From: Kiritimatiellia bacterium
GTDB lineage: Bacteria; Verrucomicrobiota; Kiritimatiellia; RFP12; UBA1067
Direction of reading: 5' to 3'
Assembly: GCA_017525225.1 (NCBI GenBank)
Contig: JAFXTB010000034.1
Location: 1 to 62,856 of the forward strand
DNA: 62,856 nt
A model generated the notes under the pieces. It searched no databases. It was not told the origin of the DNA and saw only the letters and a list, made by a program, of their open reading frames with translations. Positions 44,008-51,295 of the stretch are shown piece by piece. The translations under genes and the position numbers were made by a program. Every line of letters starts with the position of its first letter. Within the stretch, counting starts at the first letter, position 1.

Positions 44008-45513
44008 CTAGTGCAACAACACCGCCGTCGGCCAGACGTACTCAAAGCAGCCCATGTCAACCTGGCTGCGTAAGAGACGGCTGGTGCCGGCGAGGTCCTT
44101 CTGCGCCATGACCTCGTCCATGGTCGCGCCTAGGAAGGTCCAGTCGCCACTGTTGATGCATGGCGAGCCGTGTCGGAGGCGGAATTCGCCGTTCTCGGCG
44201 TCGCCGAAAAGCAGGCTGACCGCGAAGTTGCCGGTCGTGTTGCCCGCGACGGCCTCTGGATAGCAGGTGTTCCTGATGTTTGCGGCTGTGGCGACATAGG
44301 CGTTGCGCGAGTCGGCGGATGGACCGTTTCCGTAGAAGATGCAGTTCTTCACGGTGGCGGACTGGTGCGACAGGTAGAGCGCGTGGGTTCCGCCGGTCGT
44401 GCTGCGGTTGCCGTAGAAGGTGCAGTTTAGGAAGTGGTTCGCTCTGCCGCTCGTGATGACGCCGGGGGCGCCTCCCTTGGAACGGTTGCCGGCGAAGAGG
44501 CAGTTGCGGACGGTGATTGTCGACTCGGAGAAGTAGAAAACGCCATGGTCGCTGCCGATGTTGTCAATGAATACGCAGCGGTCGATGGTGCCGGAACCAT
44601 ACCAGCCGCGGAAGCAGGAGCCGTGGTAGAAGGCCTCGTTGCCCTGGAAGAAGCAGTCGCTGACCGTGCCGCCGCGGTTGAGGAAGCAGGCTCCGCTCTC
44701 GTTGCCCGCGTTGCCGATGAAGCGACAACAGCGGATGTAGGTGGAGCCGGGGTTGGGGTCGGCGAAGATGGCACCACCGTTTTGATTGGCGCAGGAACTG
44801 ACATAGAGGTTCGTCAGGAAATTGCAGTCCTCCACGTAGCAGTTCGCGGACTTGATGCGGACTGGGGCACCGCCGGCCTTGTTGCAAATGAACGTAGAGG
44901 CGATGAGACTGCTCTCGGAGGCGTTGAGGACGACACCGCCGTTTGTTGTCCTTGCGTCGTTCACGTTGTTGGTGAAGAGCAGTCCGCCGAGCGTGCCGCC
45001 GGAGATGCACACGGCGGCGTAGACCATGCCGGTGAGGTTACAGACGGTGATGTTGGTGGCCGCCCCACCGTTTATCCAGAGGGCATGGCCGTTCGCCTCG
45101 CCGCCGTAGGAGTTGGCGATGCTGACGCCTTCGATGCGGGCGAGGGCGTGGGCCGTACCGAGGCCGTAGCCACCGCAGCAGTCGATGACGACGTCGTCGG
45201 GGTTGCCGGTCTGCGAGGCGAGAACCACGGCGTTCGTGATCGTTGTCCATTCCTGCGTGCCGGGGAATGAGTAGGTGCCGGGAAGGACGGTGATACGGCT
45301 GCCGTAGGTGCGATTGGCGCGTTCGACGGCCTCGCCGATGGTGAGAATGGCCGTTTCGGGCGTGAGGCCGTCGTTGGCGTCGCTGCCTTGCGTGGAGACG
45401 TAGTAGTCGTCGCCGCCTGGGGACGTTGCGGCGGATCCGTCATCTGCGGCCAGCGCAGATGCGGCGCACGAGACGATAACTCCGACAAGGCAGAAAGCAC
45501 AAGCCATTCTCAT
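44008..45513 (-). CDS. Exported right-handed beta-helix protein
   Basis: A protein of 501 aa with signal peptide MRMACAFCLVGVIVSCAASALA. DDYYVSTQGSDANDGLTPETAILTIGEAVERAN is the same opening as the protein at 4234. Repeating GxxxNCxF/GxxxDCxF turns follow to about residue 400; the C-terminal tail ends MGCFEYVWPTAVLLH. No active site is recognised. The ATG is 7 nt after a -10 TACAAT (45521-45526). Confidence 0.75.
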   Translation of the reverse strand: MRMACAFCLVGVIVSCAASALAADDGSAATSPGGDDYYVSTQGSDANDGLTPETAILTIGEAVERANRTYGSRITVLPGTYSFPGTQEWTTITNAVVLASQTGNPDDVVIDCCGGYGLGTAHALARIEGVSIANSYGGEANGHALWINGGAATNITVCNLTGMVYAAVCISGGTLGGLLFTNNVNDARTTNGGVVLNASESSLIASTFICNKAGGAPVRIKSANCYVEDCNFLTNLYVSSCANQNGGAIFADPNPGSTYIRCCRFIGNAGNESGACFLNRGGTVSDCFFQGNEAFYHGSCFRGWYGSGTIDRCVFIDNIGSDHGVFYFSESTITVRNCLFAGNRSKGGAPGVITSGRANHFLNCTFYGNRSTTGGTHALYLSHQSATVKNCIFYGNGPSADSRNAYVATAANIRNTCYPEAVAGNTTGNFAVSLLFGDAENGEFRLRHGSPCINSGDWTFLGATMDEVMAQKDLAGTSRLLRSQVDMGCFEYVWPTAVLLH

Positions 45514-45520
45514 GGCGGGT

Positions 45521-45549
45521 ATTGTAGCATTTCCATGGTCTGCTGGCAA
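45521..45549 (-). promoter_or_regulatory. Promoter of the beta-helix gene at 44008
   Basis: Minus-strand -35 TTGCCA (45544-45549), 17 bp spacer, extended -10 TGCTACAAT (TACAAT at 45521-45526). Confidence 0.65.
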
Positions 45550-45565
45550 CCGCCATACACCCATG

Positions 45566-45583
45566 CACATATTGCAATATGTG
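45566..45583 (-). repeat. Palindrome copy 3
   Basis: Perfect 18 bp core CACATATTGCAATATGTG with the constant flank CGGGCGGCGGATGG on its plus-strand right side. Confidence 0.85.
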
Positions 45584-45694
45584 TACGGGCGGCGGATGGA
45601 ACAGGGGCCGGCCCCCCCGCCCCAAAGTCAAATTGTAAAAGATATCCTTTACTTTTGCCATCTAAAGGGGTTAATTTACAGAGCGGATATTTGC

Positions 45695-45700
45695 TATAAT
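45695..45700 (+). promoter_or_regulatory. Extended -10 of the AbiEi remnant
   Basis: TTTGCTATAAT, hexamer at 45695-45700, with a leader of about 37 nt. Confidence 0.5.
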
Positions 45701-45743
45701 GTTCGCTGTTGGTAAAAGGTAAAAGGAAGGCTTTACTTTTGAC

Positions 45744-45830
45744 ATGACGGCATACGAAAAGATATGGCCGGTGGCGGAAGACCACTATGGCATAATAACC
45801 TCCGCACAGGCGAAGGCGTTTCCATCCTGA
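45744..45830 (+). pseudogene. N-terminal fragment of an AbiEi-type antitoxin
   Basis: 28 codons. MTAYEKIWPVAEDHYGIIT followed by SAQA is the typical opening of AbiEi-like type IV antitoxins; the frame then stops (AKAFPS stop). The promoter is intact. A minus-strand 75 aa ORF runs antisense over its second half, suggesting a junction near 45830. Confidence 0.65.
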
Positions 45831-46012
45831 TTGACTACCATCGGCTTCTCGAATCGTTCCATCGCCTCCGCAATCCGTGTCACGCTAAAGGACAGGTCAC
45901 GGACTGCGCAAACAAGAAGAGCCAATAGAATACTTTCTAACACCCATCCAACAGGGATAACACATCCCGGACGCCAGTTGTTGGTTCGGATTATCGGCTT
46001 CTTGTTCAACAT
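45785..46012 (-). CDS. Small protein with one membrane segment
   Basis: A protein of 75 aa. VLESILLALLVCAV is a weak membrane helix. The start overlaps the ORF6N stop by 7 bp, indicating coupling. The last 15 residues are antisense to the AbiEi fragment, so the present C-terminus may be a product of rearrangement. Family unknown. Confidence 0.45.
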   Translation of the reverse strand: MLNKKPIIRTNNWRPGCVIPVGWVLESILLALLVCAVRDLSFSVTRIAEAMERFEKPMVVNQDGNAFACAEVIMP

Positions 46013-46584
46013 GTCATATCCTTTCCCTGCGTGACTTCGTGCGTAATCTTGAGCAGTGCGAGATTCAACTCTATAGTCGTCTTCCGCGACACGGTGGAGA
46101 GATTGTCGCCAATAAGCTCCGCAAGCTTGTGCCCGGCCCGGGTAAGCAGATTCGCCTGTTCAGGCGATCCCACCTTTTCTGTCTGAATCGCCTCCATGTC
46201 GCGAACCATTGAGCGCACCTGGGCGTATGTCTCAATGATGGCCAAGGTAGCCTGTGTCGCCCGTGTACTTTTCAATACGGTCGCGAGCATGTAGAGGCCT
46301 CGCTCTGTAAAGGCATACGGGAGGTATTTTAGATTTGACCCTCTCCCTCCGTTCAAGGTAACATTTTGTGACCTTGAACATTCTTCATCCGTCATTTTCA
46401 GAATGTAACCTGTTGGGAACTTTTCCGCATTGCGCTTCACGGCTTGGTTAAGTGCTTTCGTTTTCACACCATATAGTGCGGCGACATCGCGGTCGAGCAG
46501 TACCTGCTGATTGCGAATCGTGAGCATGCGGGATTGAACGGTGGCGATATCGATCGTGCCTAATGCGATTGATTTCTTCTTCAT
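46006..46584 (-). CDS. ORF6N-domain protein
   Basis: A protein of 192 aa. SRMLTIRNQQVLLDRDVAALYGVKTKALNQAVKRNAEKFP... is the ORF6N DNA-binding domain found in phage antirepressor and KilA-N proteins; LPYAFTERGLYMLATVLKS follows and a helical C-terminus ends the protein. It is probably phage- or defence-derived. AAAGGAATAGGAAC precedes the start. A hairpin-rich 330 nt leader lies upstream. Confidence 0.88.
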   Translation of the reverse strand: MKKKSIALGTIDIATVQSRMLTIRNQQVLLDRDVAALYGVKTKALNQAVKRNAEKFPTGYILKMTDEECSRSQNVTLNGGRGSNLKYLPYAFTERGLYMLATVLKSTRATQATLAIIETYAQVRSMVRDMEAIQTEKVGSPEQANLLTRAGHKLAELIGDNLSTVSRKTTIELNLALLKITHEVTQGKDMTC

Positions 46585-46606
46585 GTTCCTATTCCTTTCG
46601 CTATCA

Positions 46607-46931
46607 TGTCAACGCACTGCGCGGCCGAACTCCGGCCACAGGATACAGTGCGCCAACTGTCGCATTTTCGGAATAGGCGATGCCTCGCCAGATGCCGACG
46701 ACGCTTGGGCCGCGCTTTCGCGCTCAAGCCCGCGGAGGAAGCCACCTCCATCACGTTCCAAATCGGCGGCCGCGGTTCCCGACATCAACGCCCCCTCCCG
46801 GACCGTCCGCCCACCCTTCAGGCTTTTCGATCCGTTCTCAGCAGGACTCCATCGGTTTCAACCCAACGGCTCATCAACGGCTCCCGTTCGTACCCCCGTG
46901 GCCACGGAGTTCAACCCCGGAGAGCGTGAAT
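46607..46931 (-). ncRNA. Candidate structured RNA / long structured leader of the ORF6N gene
   Basis: Eight perfect-stem hairpins follow one another without a gene: 46896-46907, 46876-46888, 46799-46809, 46734-46749, 46712-46723 (GCGCGAAAGCGC, a GAAA tetraloop as read on the minus strand), 46676-46689, 46645-46660 and 46623-46637. An extended -10 TGCTATCAT lies upstream at 46932-46937. It matches no RNA family that I recognise (not tmRNA, RNase P, 6S or SRP RNA). It could be a riboswitch-like leader or a repeated genomic element. Confidence 0.4.
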
Positions 46932-46951
46932 ATGATAGCATAAACTTATGC
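46932..46951 (-). promoter_or_regulatory. -10 and adjoining inverted repeat before the structured leader
   Basis: TATCAT (46932-46937, minus) in an extended TGC context adjoins a 14 bp palindrome GCATAAGTTTATGC (46938-46951), a possible operator overlapping the spacer. Confidence 0.4.
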
Positions 46952-46998
46952 CCACCGTCTATCTGAAATTTCGGGGGAGCGATTTTTCGTGCCTCATG

Positions 46999-47016
46999 CA
47001 CATATTGCAATATGTG
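46999..47016 (-). repeat. Palindrome copy 4
   Basis: Perfect core CACATATTGCAATATGTG, upstream of the ORF6N unit; separated by 30 bp from copy 5. Confidence 0.8.
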
Positions 47017-47046
47017 CACGGGCGGGGCATCGCCGCCAAGTGCCTA

Positions 47047-47064
47047 CACATATTGCAATATGTG
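47047..47064 (-). repeat. Palindrome copy 5
   Basis: Perfect core. The sequence next to it on the minus strand (AGGCACTTGGCGGCGATGC) repeats the LAAM part of the small MGLVKTRRLAAM ORF. Confidence 0.8.
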
Positions 47065-47117
47065 TACGGGCGGAGGATGGAACAGGGGCGGGGATTGACG
47101 GGGCATATTACAATTCT

Positions 47118-47237
47118 ATGCCTCAAGAAAAAAGTTCGTTACTCAAAGATGCTCCGCCGTTTGCGTATTATGGACGTCTTGGAGTCATACCATTTCCAAA
47201 ACGACTTGCAGAAATGATCGTCACCCCTTGGGAATAA
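47118..47237 (+). CDS. Possible 39 aa small protein or gene fragment
   Basis: MPQEKSSLLKDAPPFAYYG continues to IPFPKRLAEMIVTPWE and looks protein-like, but has no clear ribosome binding site. The first bases match the repeat tail ATGCCTCA also found at 49747 and 52004, where the frame ends after 9 codons. It may be a fragment joined to the repeat. Confidence 0.3.
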   Translation: MPQEKSSLLKDAPPFAYYGRLGVIPFPKRLAEMIVTPWE

Positions 47238-47314
47238 GGTCTCCTTCGCGTCACCCTTGCAATCGCGCCATCCTTCATCATATCCCCACCTATGGCCAAA
47301 CTCAAGCCCTGCGC

Positions 47315-47947
47315 CTATCTGGTGACAGGCTTTGTTCCGTCTGCAATTTTCTTCAGGTCTCCCTTGGTAAGTTCAATCTGCTTGAACTTTGGATTGTTGT
47401 AGAAGATCGTCACCGCCGGGAACTTCTTCACGAAATCGGCGTTGCTGCATCGCATGGCACCGTTCTTGTCAAACGAGAACACTTGGTACACCCAGTGATT
47501 GTGCTGGCTCTTTTCAAATTGCTCAAAGAAATCTGAATGTCGGAAATATGTCTTCCCCGCGACTTTAACAAAGTCAGTCTTTTCGACCCCGTATCCTTGC
47601 ATGACGGTCTTCTTGCGACCTTTTGCGCCGTTGGAGACTATGAAATGCACATCATATCCCGCCGCACTCAAGCCATTCCCCATCCAGGGGATGATGAACA
47701 CTTGGTCTTTGGTCCCGTCATCATTCAGGTCAATGGCGTATCCATCGCTATACTTCCACCTGAACTCATCATCCTCTAGGGCGGTGCAAACGTAATTGCT
47801 CACGCATGCTTTCGACAACTTCTGAACATTCGCCGTGGCAGCCTTAAATTCGGGAGCCCACTGATCCATCCATGCGCTTGCATCAAAGGCGAGCAAGATG
47901 GCGAATAGGGCACTGAAAAATATCAGACTGGATGTTTTCCTGTTCAT
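47315..47947 (-). CDS. Exported protein of unknown family
   Basis: A protein of 210 aa with signal peptide MNRKTSSLIFFSALFAILLAFDASA. The segment YAIDLNDDGTKDQVFIIPW is an FG-GAP/dockerin-like calcium loop pattern (D-N-D-G-x-x-D). GAAGGAGAT precedes the start. No family assigned. The next gene upstream (48008) is also exported. Confidence 0.65.
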   Translation of the reverse strand: MNRKTSSLIFFSALFAILLAFDASAWMDQWAPEFKAATANVQKLSKACVSNYVCTALEDDEFRWKYSDGYAIDLNDDGTKDQVFIIPWMGNGLSAAGYDVHFIVSNGAKGRKKTVMQGYGVEKTDFVKVAGKTYFRHSDFFEQFEKSQHNHWVYQVFSFDKNGAMRCSNADFVKKFPAVTIFYNNPKFKQIELTKGDLKKIADGTKPVTR

Positions 47948-48007
47948 GTTGATCTCCTTCTCCGGAAACGGCAAATCGGCAAGATTACGCCTTGAAGGTC
48001 CAGAACA

Positions 48008-48792
48008 TCACTTGACTTTTAGCTGTGCGTTCCTGAGCTCGAAGAACATGAAGAAGTCCGCGTCGTAGTGGACCCGTCCCTTGAGCTGCCTGACCTTCGT
48101 ACCCTCGTCAAGCTTCTCCACGAACCTGGCCATTGCCGGATCGGTGAACTTGGCGTGGACGGTGAAGGAGGGATGGAACAGACCCGTATCGGGGGCGTCA
48201 AACGAAATCAGCGCCGTCACGCTCCCGTCGTCCTCGTCCTTGCTCACGGTACCGATCTTCCCGTTCTCGAACGTCAGCTCACGCCCCTTGAGCGCCTTGG
48301 AGATCGCCTGCAGCTGCGCTTCCGAATAGCCAGACTTCTTCTTGGCGTTCCCGGCAACGAGATCGGCGCCCGTAGTCGCCTCGGGATCGATCGCCGCGCC
48401 GTCGGACGTCGGTTTGTCGGCGACGATTGTCGCGTTCCTGAGCTCGAAGAACATGAAGAAGTCCGCGTCGTAGTGGACACGTCCCTTGAGCTGCCTGACC
48501 TTAGTACCCTCGTCAAGCTTCTCCACGAACCTCGCCATCGCCGGATCGGTGAACTTGGCGTGGACGGTGAAGTCGGGATGGAACAGGCCCGAATCAGGGG
48601 CGTCAAACGAAATCATCGCCGTCACGCTCCCATCGTCCTCGTCCTTGCTCACGGAACCGATCTTCCCGTTCTCGAACGTCAGCTCACGCCCTTTCAGCGC
48701 CTTGGAGATCGCCTGCAGCTGCGCCTGCGAATAGCCGGATTCCTTCTTGGCGTTCCCGGCAACGAGATCGGCGCCCGTCATCATCGACAAAT
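48008..48792 (-). repeat. 405 bp tandem duplication inside the exported protein gene
   Basis: Unit 1 about 48008-48412 and unit 2 about 48413-48792 (partial) align with few differences, mostly at third positions. Confidence 0.85.
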
Positions 48793-48853
48793 CGTCTGCC
48801 CAACAGGCGCTTGTGCCACAAAACAAGGCCATCACAACAATCATCTTTTTCAT
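48008..48853 (-). CDS. Exported protein made of two near-identical 135 aa repeats
   Basis: A protein of 281 aa with signal peptide MKKMIVVMALFCGTSACWA. Two direct copies with a 405 bp period (for example GCGTTCCTGAGCTC at 48027 and 48432) encode TGADLVAGNAKK... to FELRNA; they differ at only a few codons, so the duplication is recent. GAGGAG precedes ATG 48853. A longer in-frame start at 48928 fuses a copy of the MGLMKTRRLA ORF to it. Function unknown; an OB-like beta fold is only a guess. Confidence 0.75.
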   Translation of the reverse strand: MKKMIVVMALFCGTSACWADDLSMMTGADLVAGNAKKESGYSQAQLQAISKALKGRELTFENGKIGSVSKDEDDGSVTAMISFDAPDSGLFHPDFTVHAKFTDPAMARFVEKLDEGTKVRQLKGRVHYDADFFMFFELRNATIVADKPTSDGAAIDPEATTGADLVAGNAKKKSGYSEAQLQAISKALKGRELTFENGKIGTVSKDEDDGSVTALISFDAPDTGLFHPSFTVHAKFTDPAMARFVEKLDEGTKVRQLKGRVHYDADFFMFFELRNAQLKVK

Positions 48854-48928
48854 TTGTGTTCTCCTCTTTCTTATACCTCCAAACAAGATATGCCTATTAG
48901 CCAACCTTCTCGTCTTCATTAATCCCAT
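48854..48928 (-). other. Copy b of the small MGLMKTRRLA ORF, in frame with the exported protein
   Basis: GAGGTGAT precedes ATG 48928 by the same spacing as in the other copies. The frame (MGLMKTRRLANRHILFGG) continues into the gene at 48853. Two direct TTGATACAG words lie upstream at about 48950-48972. Confidence 0.6.
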
Positions 48929-49008
48929 GGCATCACCTCTCGCACGACTGTATCAACGAACTGTATCAAAAGGGTTTGCCTCTCACATATTCCTTGACCT
49001 TATCATCA

Positions 49009-49464
49009 TTATCTCCTTGGATAATTCTTCAACAGCTCATCATATAAGTCTTTCATCTTCCATTCCGTTCCTCGCCATTTTGTAAAAAAGTCAAACGAGC
49101 AAGAGCCGCCTATGTGATGATACCTACCTTTGGCCAATACTGAATCACCCCTGCTGACGCGAATGGTCGCATCAGATAAGTATGTGGTACAATCCCAAGA
49201 TTGAAGTGCGTTGTATTGTATGATATACTCGGCCGGTTTGGCGGCATAGTTCGACGGTGCGACCGACACTTTAATTCCGCGTTCTCCGAATTCATCAATC
49301 ATTACATCAACAAAGTCATTGACAATGACCTTAGAGTTCTCAACAACTACAACCCTCTTCAAGTCTGCATCGTATGGCAATGCTTTAACCTTGTACGAAT
49401 TACAACCACCATGCAGCAACATGCCGAATACCAACATGATGTACCATCCTGTATTAGCTCTCAT
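49009..49464 (-). CDS. Small lipoprotein, Sbal_3080-like
   Basis: A protein of 151 aa. A hydrophobic N-terminus ends in GGC (possible lipid-attached Cys at about residue 21). LKRVVVVENSKVIVNDFVDVMIDEFGERGIKVSV and YIIQYNALQSWDCTTYLSDATIRV fit the pattern of Sbal_3080-type lipoproteins by recollection. Lower GC than region 1. Function unknown. Confidence 0.6.
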   Translation of the reverse strand: MRANTGWYIMLVFGMLLHGGCNSYKVKALPYDADLKRVVVVENSKVIVNDFVDVMIDEFGERGIKVSVAPSNYAAKPAEYIIQYNALQSWDCTTYLSDATIRVSRGDSVLAKGRYHHIGGSCSFDFFTKWRGTEWKMKDLYDELLKNYPRR

Positions 49465-49675
49465 TTGATACCTTCTTTCCTAGTTTAGTTGTTTAATACT
49501 TCCGTTGACACACTGGCAGTGACACAGTGACACGAAGGGGACAGTTGCATCCGAAAGGCCTCCTCAGCAATCTCGTCTATCAGATTCACCGATCCCTCTT
49601 CCTTGCTCCAAGCTTTTATATTGTAACAAATTTTCTTCGGTGGTGGGAAGGGTTTCCCTTTGTTTCACATCCGTA

Positions 49676-49693
49676 CACATATTGCAATATGTG
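49676..49693 (-). repeat. Palindrome copy 6
   Basis: Perfect core; with flanks CCGTA/TACGG a perfect 28 bp palindrome (49671-49698). About 200 bp upstream of the lipoprotein gene. Confidence 0.85.
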
Positions 49694-49797
49694 TACGGGC
49701 GGCGGATGGAGAAGGGGCGGGGTTTGACGAGTCACATTGCAACGCTATGCCTCAATTCGTTCCGCCGCCTCATTGACGGTTACTCCACCACTCTTAC
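49694..49797 (-). repeat. Repeat tail shared with 51952-52060
   Basis: CGGCGGATGGAGAAGGGGCG followed by TTTGACGAGTCACATTG and CTCCACCACTCTTACTCC is shared by both loci in the same orientation with about 90 percent identity by eye. Confidence 0.75.
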
Positions 49798-49887
49798 TCC
49801 AATGGGGACCTTCCCCTTTCCAGGCCTGGGGCCTGTCCCCAGGAATTTCTTGTCGGCATCCATGAGGCCCCCATAGCACTTTCGGCG

Positions 49888-50985
49888 CTAGGCTACGCCG
49901 AATCTGTCCGCCATTTCGCGACCGACGGCTTCCCAGCGCCATCCTTGCGCAAGGGGATTCGACTTGTCGTCGACATTGTCCACGAAAGCCGTCACGGTAG
50001 CGCGGTTGGCGATTGCGCCAGCATCGACATGCAGCTCCTCGGCACGTTCAGAAAGCCACGCGAACGCATCGGCCGCTGCGTGCTGGACTTCCTGTATGTA
50101 GTATATGCGCGGGTCATCAGGCCATTCGTCCTCGGGGGTGTCGAGGGCCTTGGCGATCGCCTCGTTGTAGCGTGCGCGAAGCTGTTCGACGCGTCCGCCG
50201 CTGAGCCTGTGCACCAGCCGACCCACCTCGCCGCGTTCGGACATGTCCACGAGCGACTCGTCCGTGCCAAGCCAGAAGCGGGGCAGGTTCCATTCCCGGG
50301 CGAGTTCCTCCCGGAGCGCCGCCACCGCGCGCAGCACCGCGAAGCCGCGCCTGTCCAGCCGCGTACGCTGCAGCTTCACCCTGCGCCACATCTCTTCCGG
50401 CACATATTCGTCGTAGAGGGACAATTCGTTGTAGCGCGTCATCTCCTCCTCCAGCCATGCACGCGTGCCGAGCGAATCCGCCCGGCGGAGAAGTTCATCC
50501 CGGAGCTGGGCGAGATACCTGACGTCGTCAAGCGCATACCGCACCTGTGCATCGGAAAGCGGACGGAAGGTCCAATCGGTGCAGGTTTCCGTCTTGGAGA
50601 GTCCGATGTCTATCGCCTCGAAAAGCAGTTTCTGGAGTCCGATCCCAGACCTGAAACCGGCAAACGCGGCGGCAAGCTGCGTATCGAAGACGGAGCGCGG
50701 ATCAACGCCGGTGAGACGCTTGAGAAGCACAAGGTCCTGCCTGGCGTCGTGGAGTATCTTCACGATGCCTCCGTCCGCCAGGACCACACCCAGGCACGAC
50801 TGGTCGAACCCCTTCGTGCAGTCCACCGCCCAGCAGCCGCCAGACGTCCCAAGCTGCACGATTCCAAGCCTCGCGAAATAGGTCTGCCTGGACACGAATT
50901 CCGTGTCCAGCGAAAGGTAGCCGCTCGCGCGTGCGGTCTCGCACGCGGAGTCAAGCTCCGCCGTCGTAGTTATCAGATCGCCCAT
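49888..50985 (-). CDS. rnd: Ribonuclease D
   Basis: A protein of 365 aa, a normal length. It trims the 3' ends of tRNA and other RNA. LSLDTEFVSR, LHDARQDLVLL and YALDDVRYLAQLRDEL give the DEDDy exonuclease residues; the HRDC domain is represented by DRRGFAVLRAVAALREELAREWNLPRFWLGTDESLVDMSERG. The ATG at 50985 lies 10 nt after the -10 TATACT (50996-51001), so it has almost no leader. A housekeeping gene inside the accessory island. Confidence 0.93.
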   Translation of the reverse strand: MGDLITTTAELDSACETARASGYLSLDTEFVSRQTYFARLGIVQLGTSGGCWAVDCTKGFDQSCLGVVLADGGIVKILHDARQDLVLLKRLTGVDPRSVFDTQLAAAFAGFRSGIGLQKLLFEAIDIGLSKTETCTDWTFRPLSDAQVRYALDDVRYLAQLRDELLRRADSLGTRAWLEEEMTRYNELSLYDEYVPEEMWRRVKLQRTRLDRRGFAVLRAVAALREELAREWNLPRFWLGTDESLVDMSERGEVGRLVHRLSGGRVEQLRARYNEAIAKALDTPEDEWPDDPRIYYIQEVQHAAADAFAWLSERAEELHVDAGAIANRATVTAFVDNVDDKSNPLAQGWRWEAVGREMADRFGVA

Positions 50986-50995
50986 AGATCGCGAT

Positions 50996-51001
50996 AGTAT
51001 A
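50996..51001 (-). promoter_or_regulatory. Extended -10 of rnd
   Basis: ATGCTATACT on the minus strand. Confidence 0.5.
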
Positions 51002-51126
51002 GCATAATTTGGCCTAAATGTCTCAGCTCAATGCCTGTATGATGCCAAAACACAGCGGCATTGCATTTTGTGATGTTCCACGTACCCCTCACGCGCTACT
51101 GCTTCTGCATTGCCGCTAGGTGCCTA

Positions 51127-51144
51127 CACATATTGCAATATGTG
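51127..51144 (-). repeat. Palindrome copy 7
   Basis: Perfect core with flank CGGGCGGCGGATGG. Confidence 0.85.
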
Positions 51145-51168
51145 TACGGGCGGCGGATGGGGTGAGGT

Positions 51169-51232
51169 GGGCGGAGAAGGGGAGTCGGGGGGTCAGGCGG
51201 TTTGAAACGCTCAAGGTATTTGGCCCTGTCGG
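51169..51232. repeat. 62 bp dispersed repeat, first copy
   Basis: GGCGGAGAAGGGGAGTCGGG to AAGGTATTTGGCCCTG; second copy at 52782-52844 in the same orientation. Confidence 0.8.
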
Positions 51233-51265
51233 TGATGGTGTTTCCGCATCGCTGTCAGGTGCCTG

Positions 51266-51283
51266 CACAAATTGCAATATGTG
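51266..51283 (-). repeat. Palindrome copy 8 (one mismatch)
   Basis: CACAAATTGCAATATGTG, one substitution. Confidence 0.7.
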
Positions 51284-51295
51284 TACGGGGCGTGG

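Larger units (their letters stand above)
49465..49887. other. Gene-free stretch with palindrome copy 6 and repeat tail
   Basis: Contains palindrome copy 6 (49676-49693), the constant flank, and a 60 bp tail (TTTGACGAGTCACATTG... to ACTCCACCACTCTTACTCC) nearly identical to 51964-52060. Nothing else is recognised. Confidence 0.6.
51002..51295. other. Gene-free stretch with palindrome copies 7 and 8
   Basis: Both copies sit upstream of rnd. On the minus strand, LAAMQKQ and LTAMRKHHHRQ fragments of the small repeated ORF directly adjoin them. A 62 bp segment at 51169-51232 recurs at 52782-52844. Confidence 0.65.

Noticed and set aside
44434-45270. 278 aa plus-strand Val/Ala/Gly-rich frame
   Set aside because: Antisense to the beta-helix gene at 44008-45513, low complexity, no start signals.
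46607-46951. tmRNA or RNase P RNA
   Set aside because: The conserved 3' T-arm with encoded CCA of tmRNA and the conserved core blocks of RNase P RNA are both absent.
48068-48922. 284 aa plus-strand frame over the duplicated exported protein
   Set aside because: Shadow: its internal repeat is only the mirror of the duplicated gene on the minus strand, which has signal peptide and Shine-Dalgarno.
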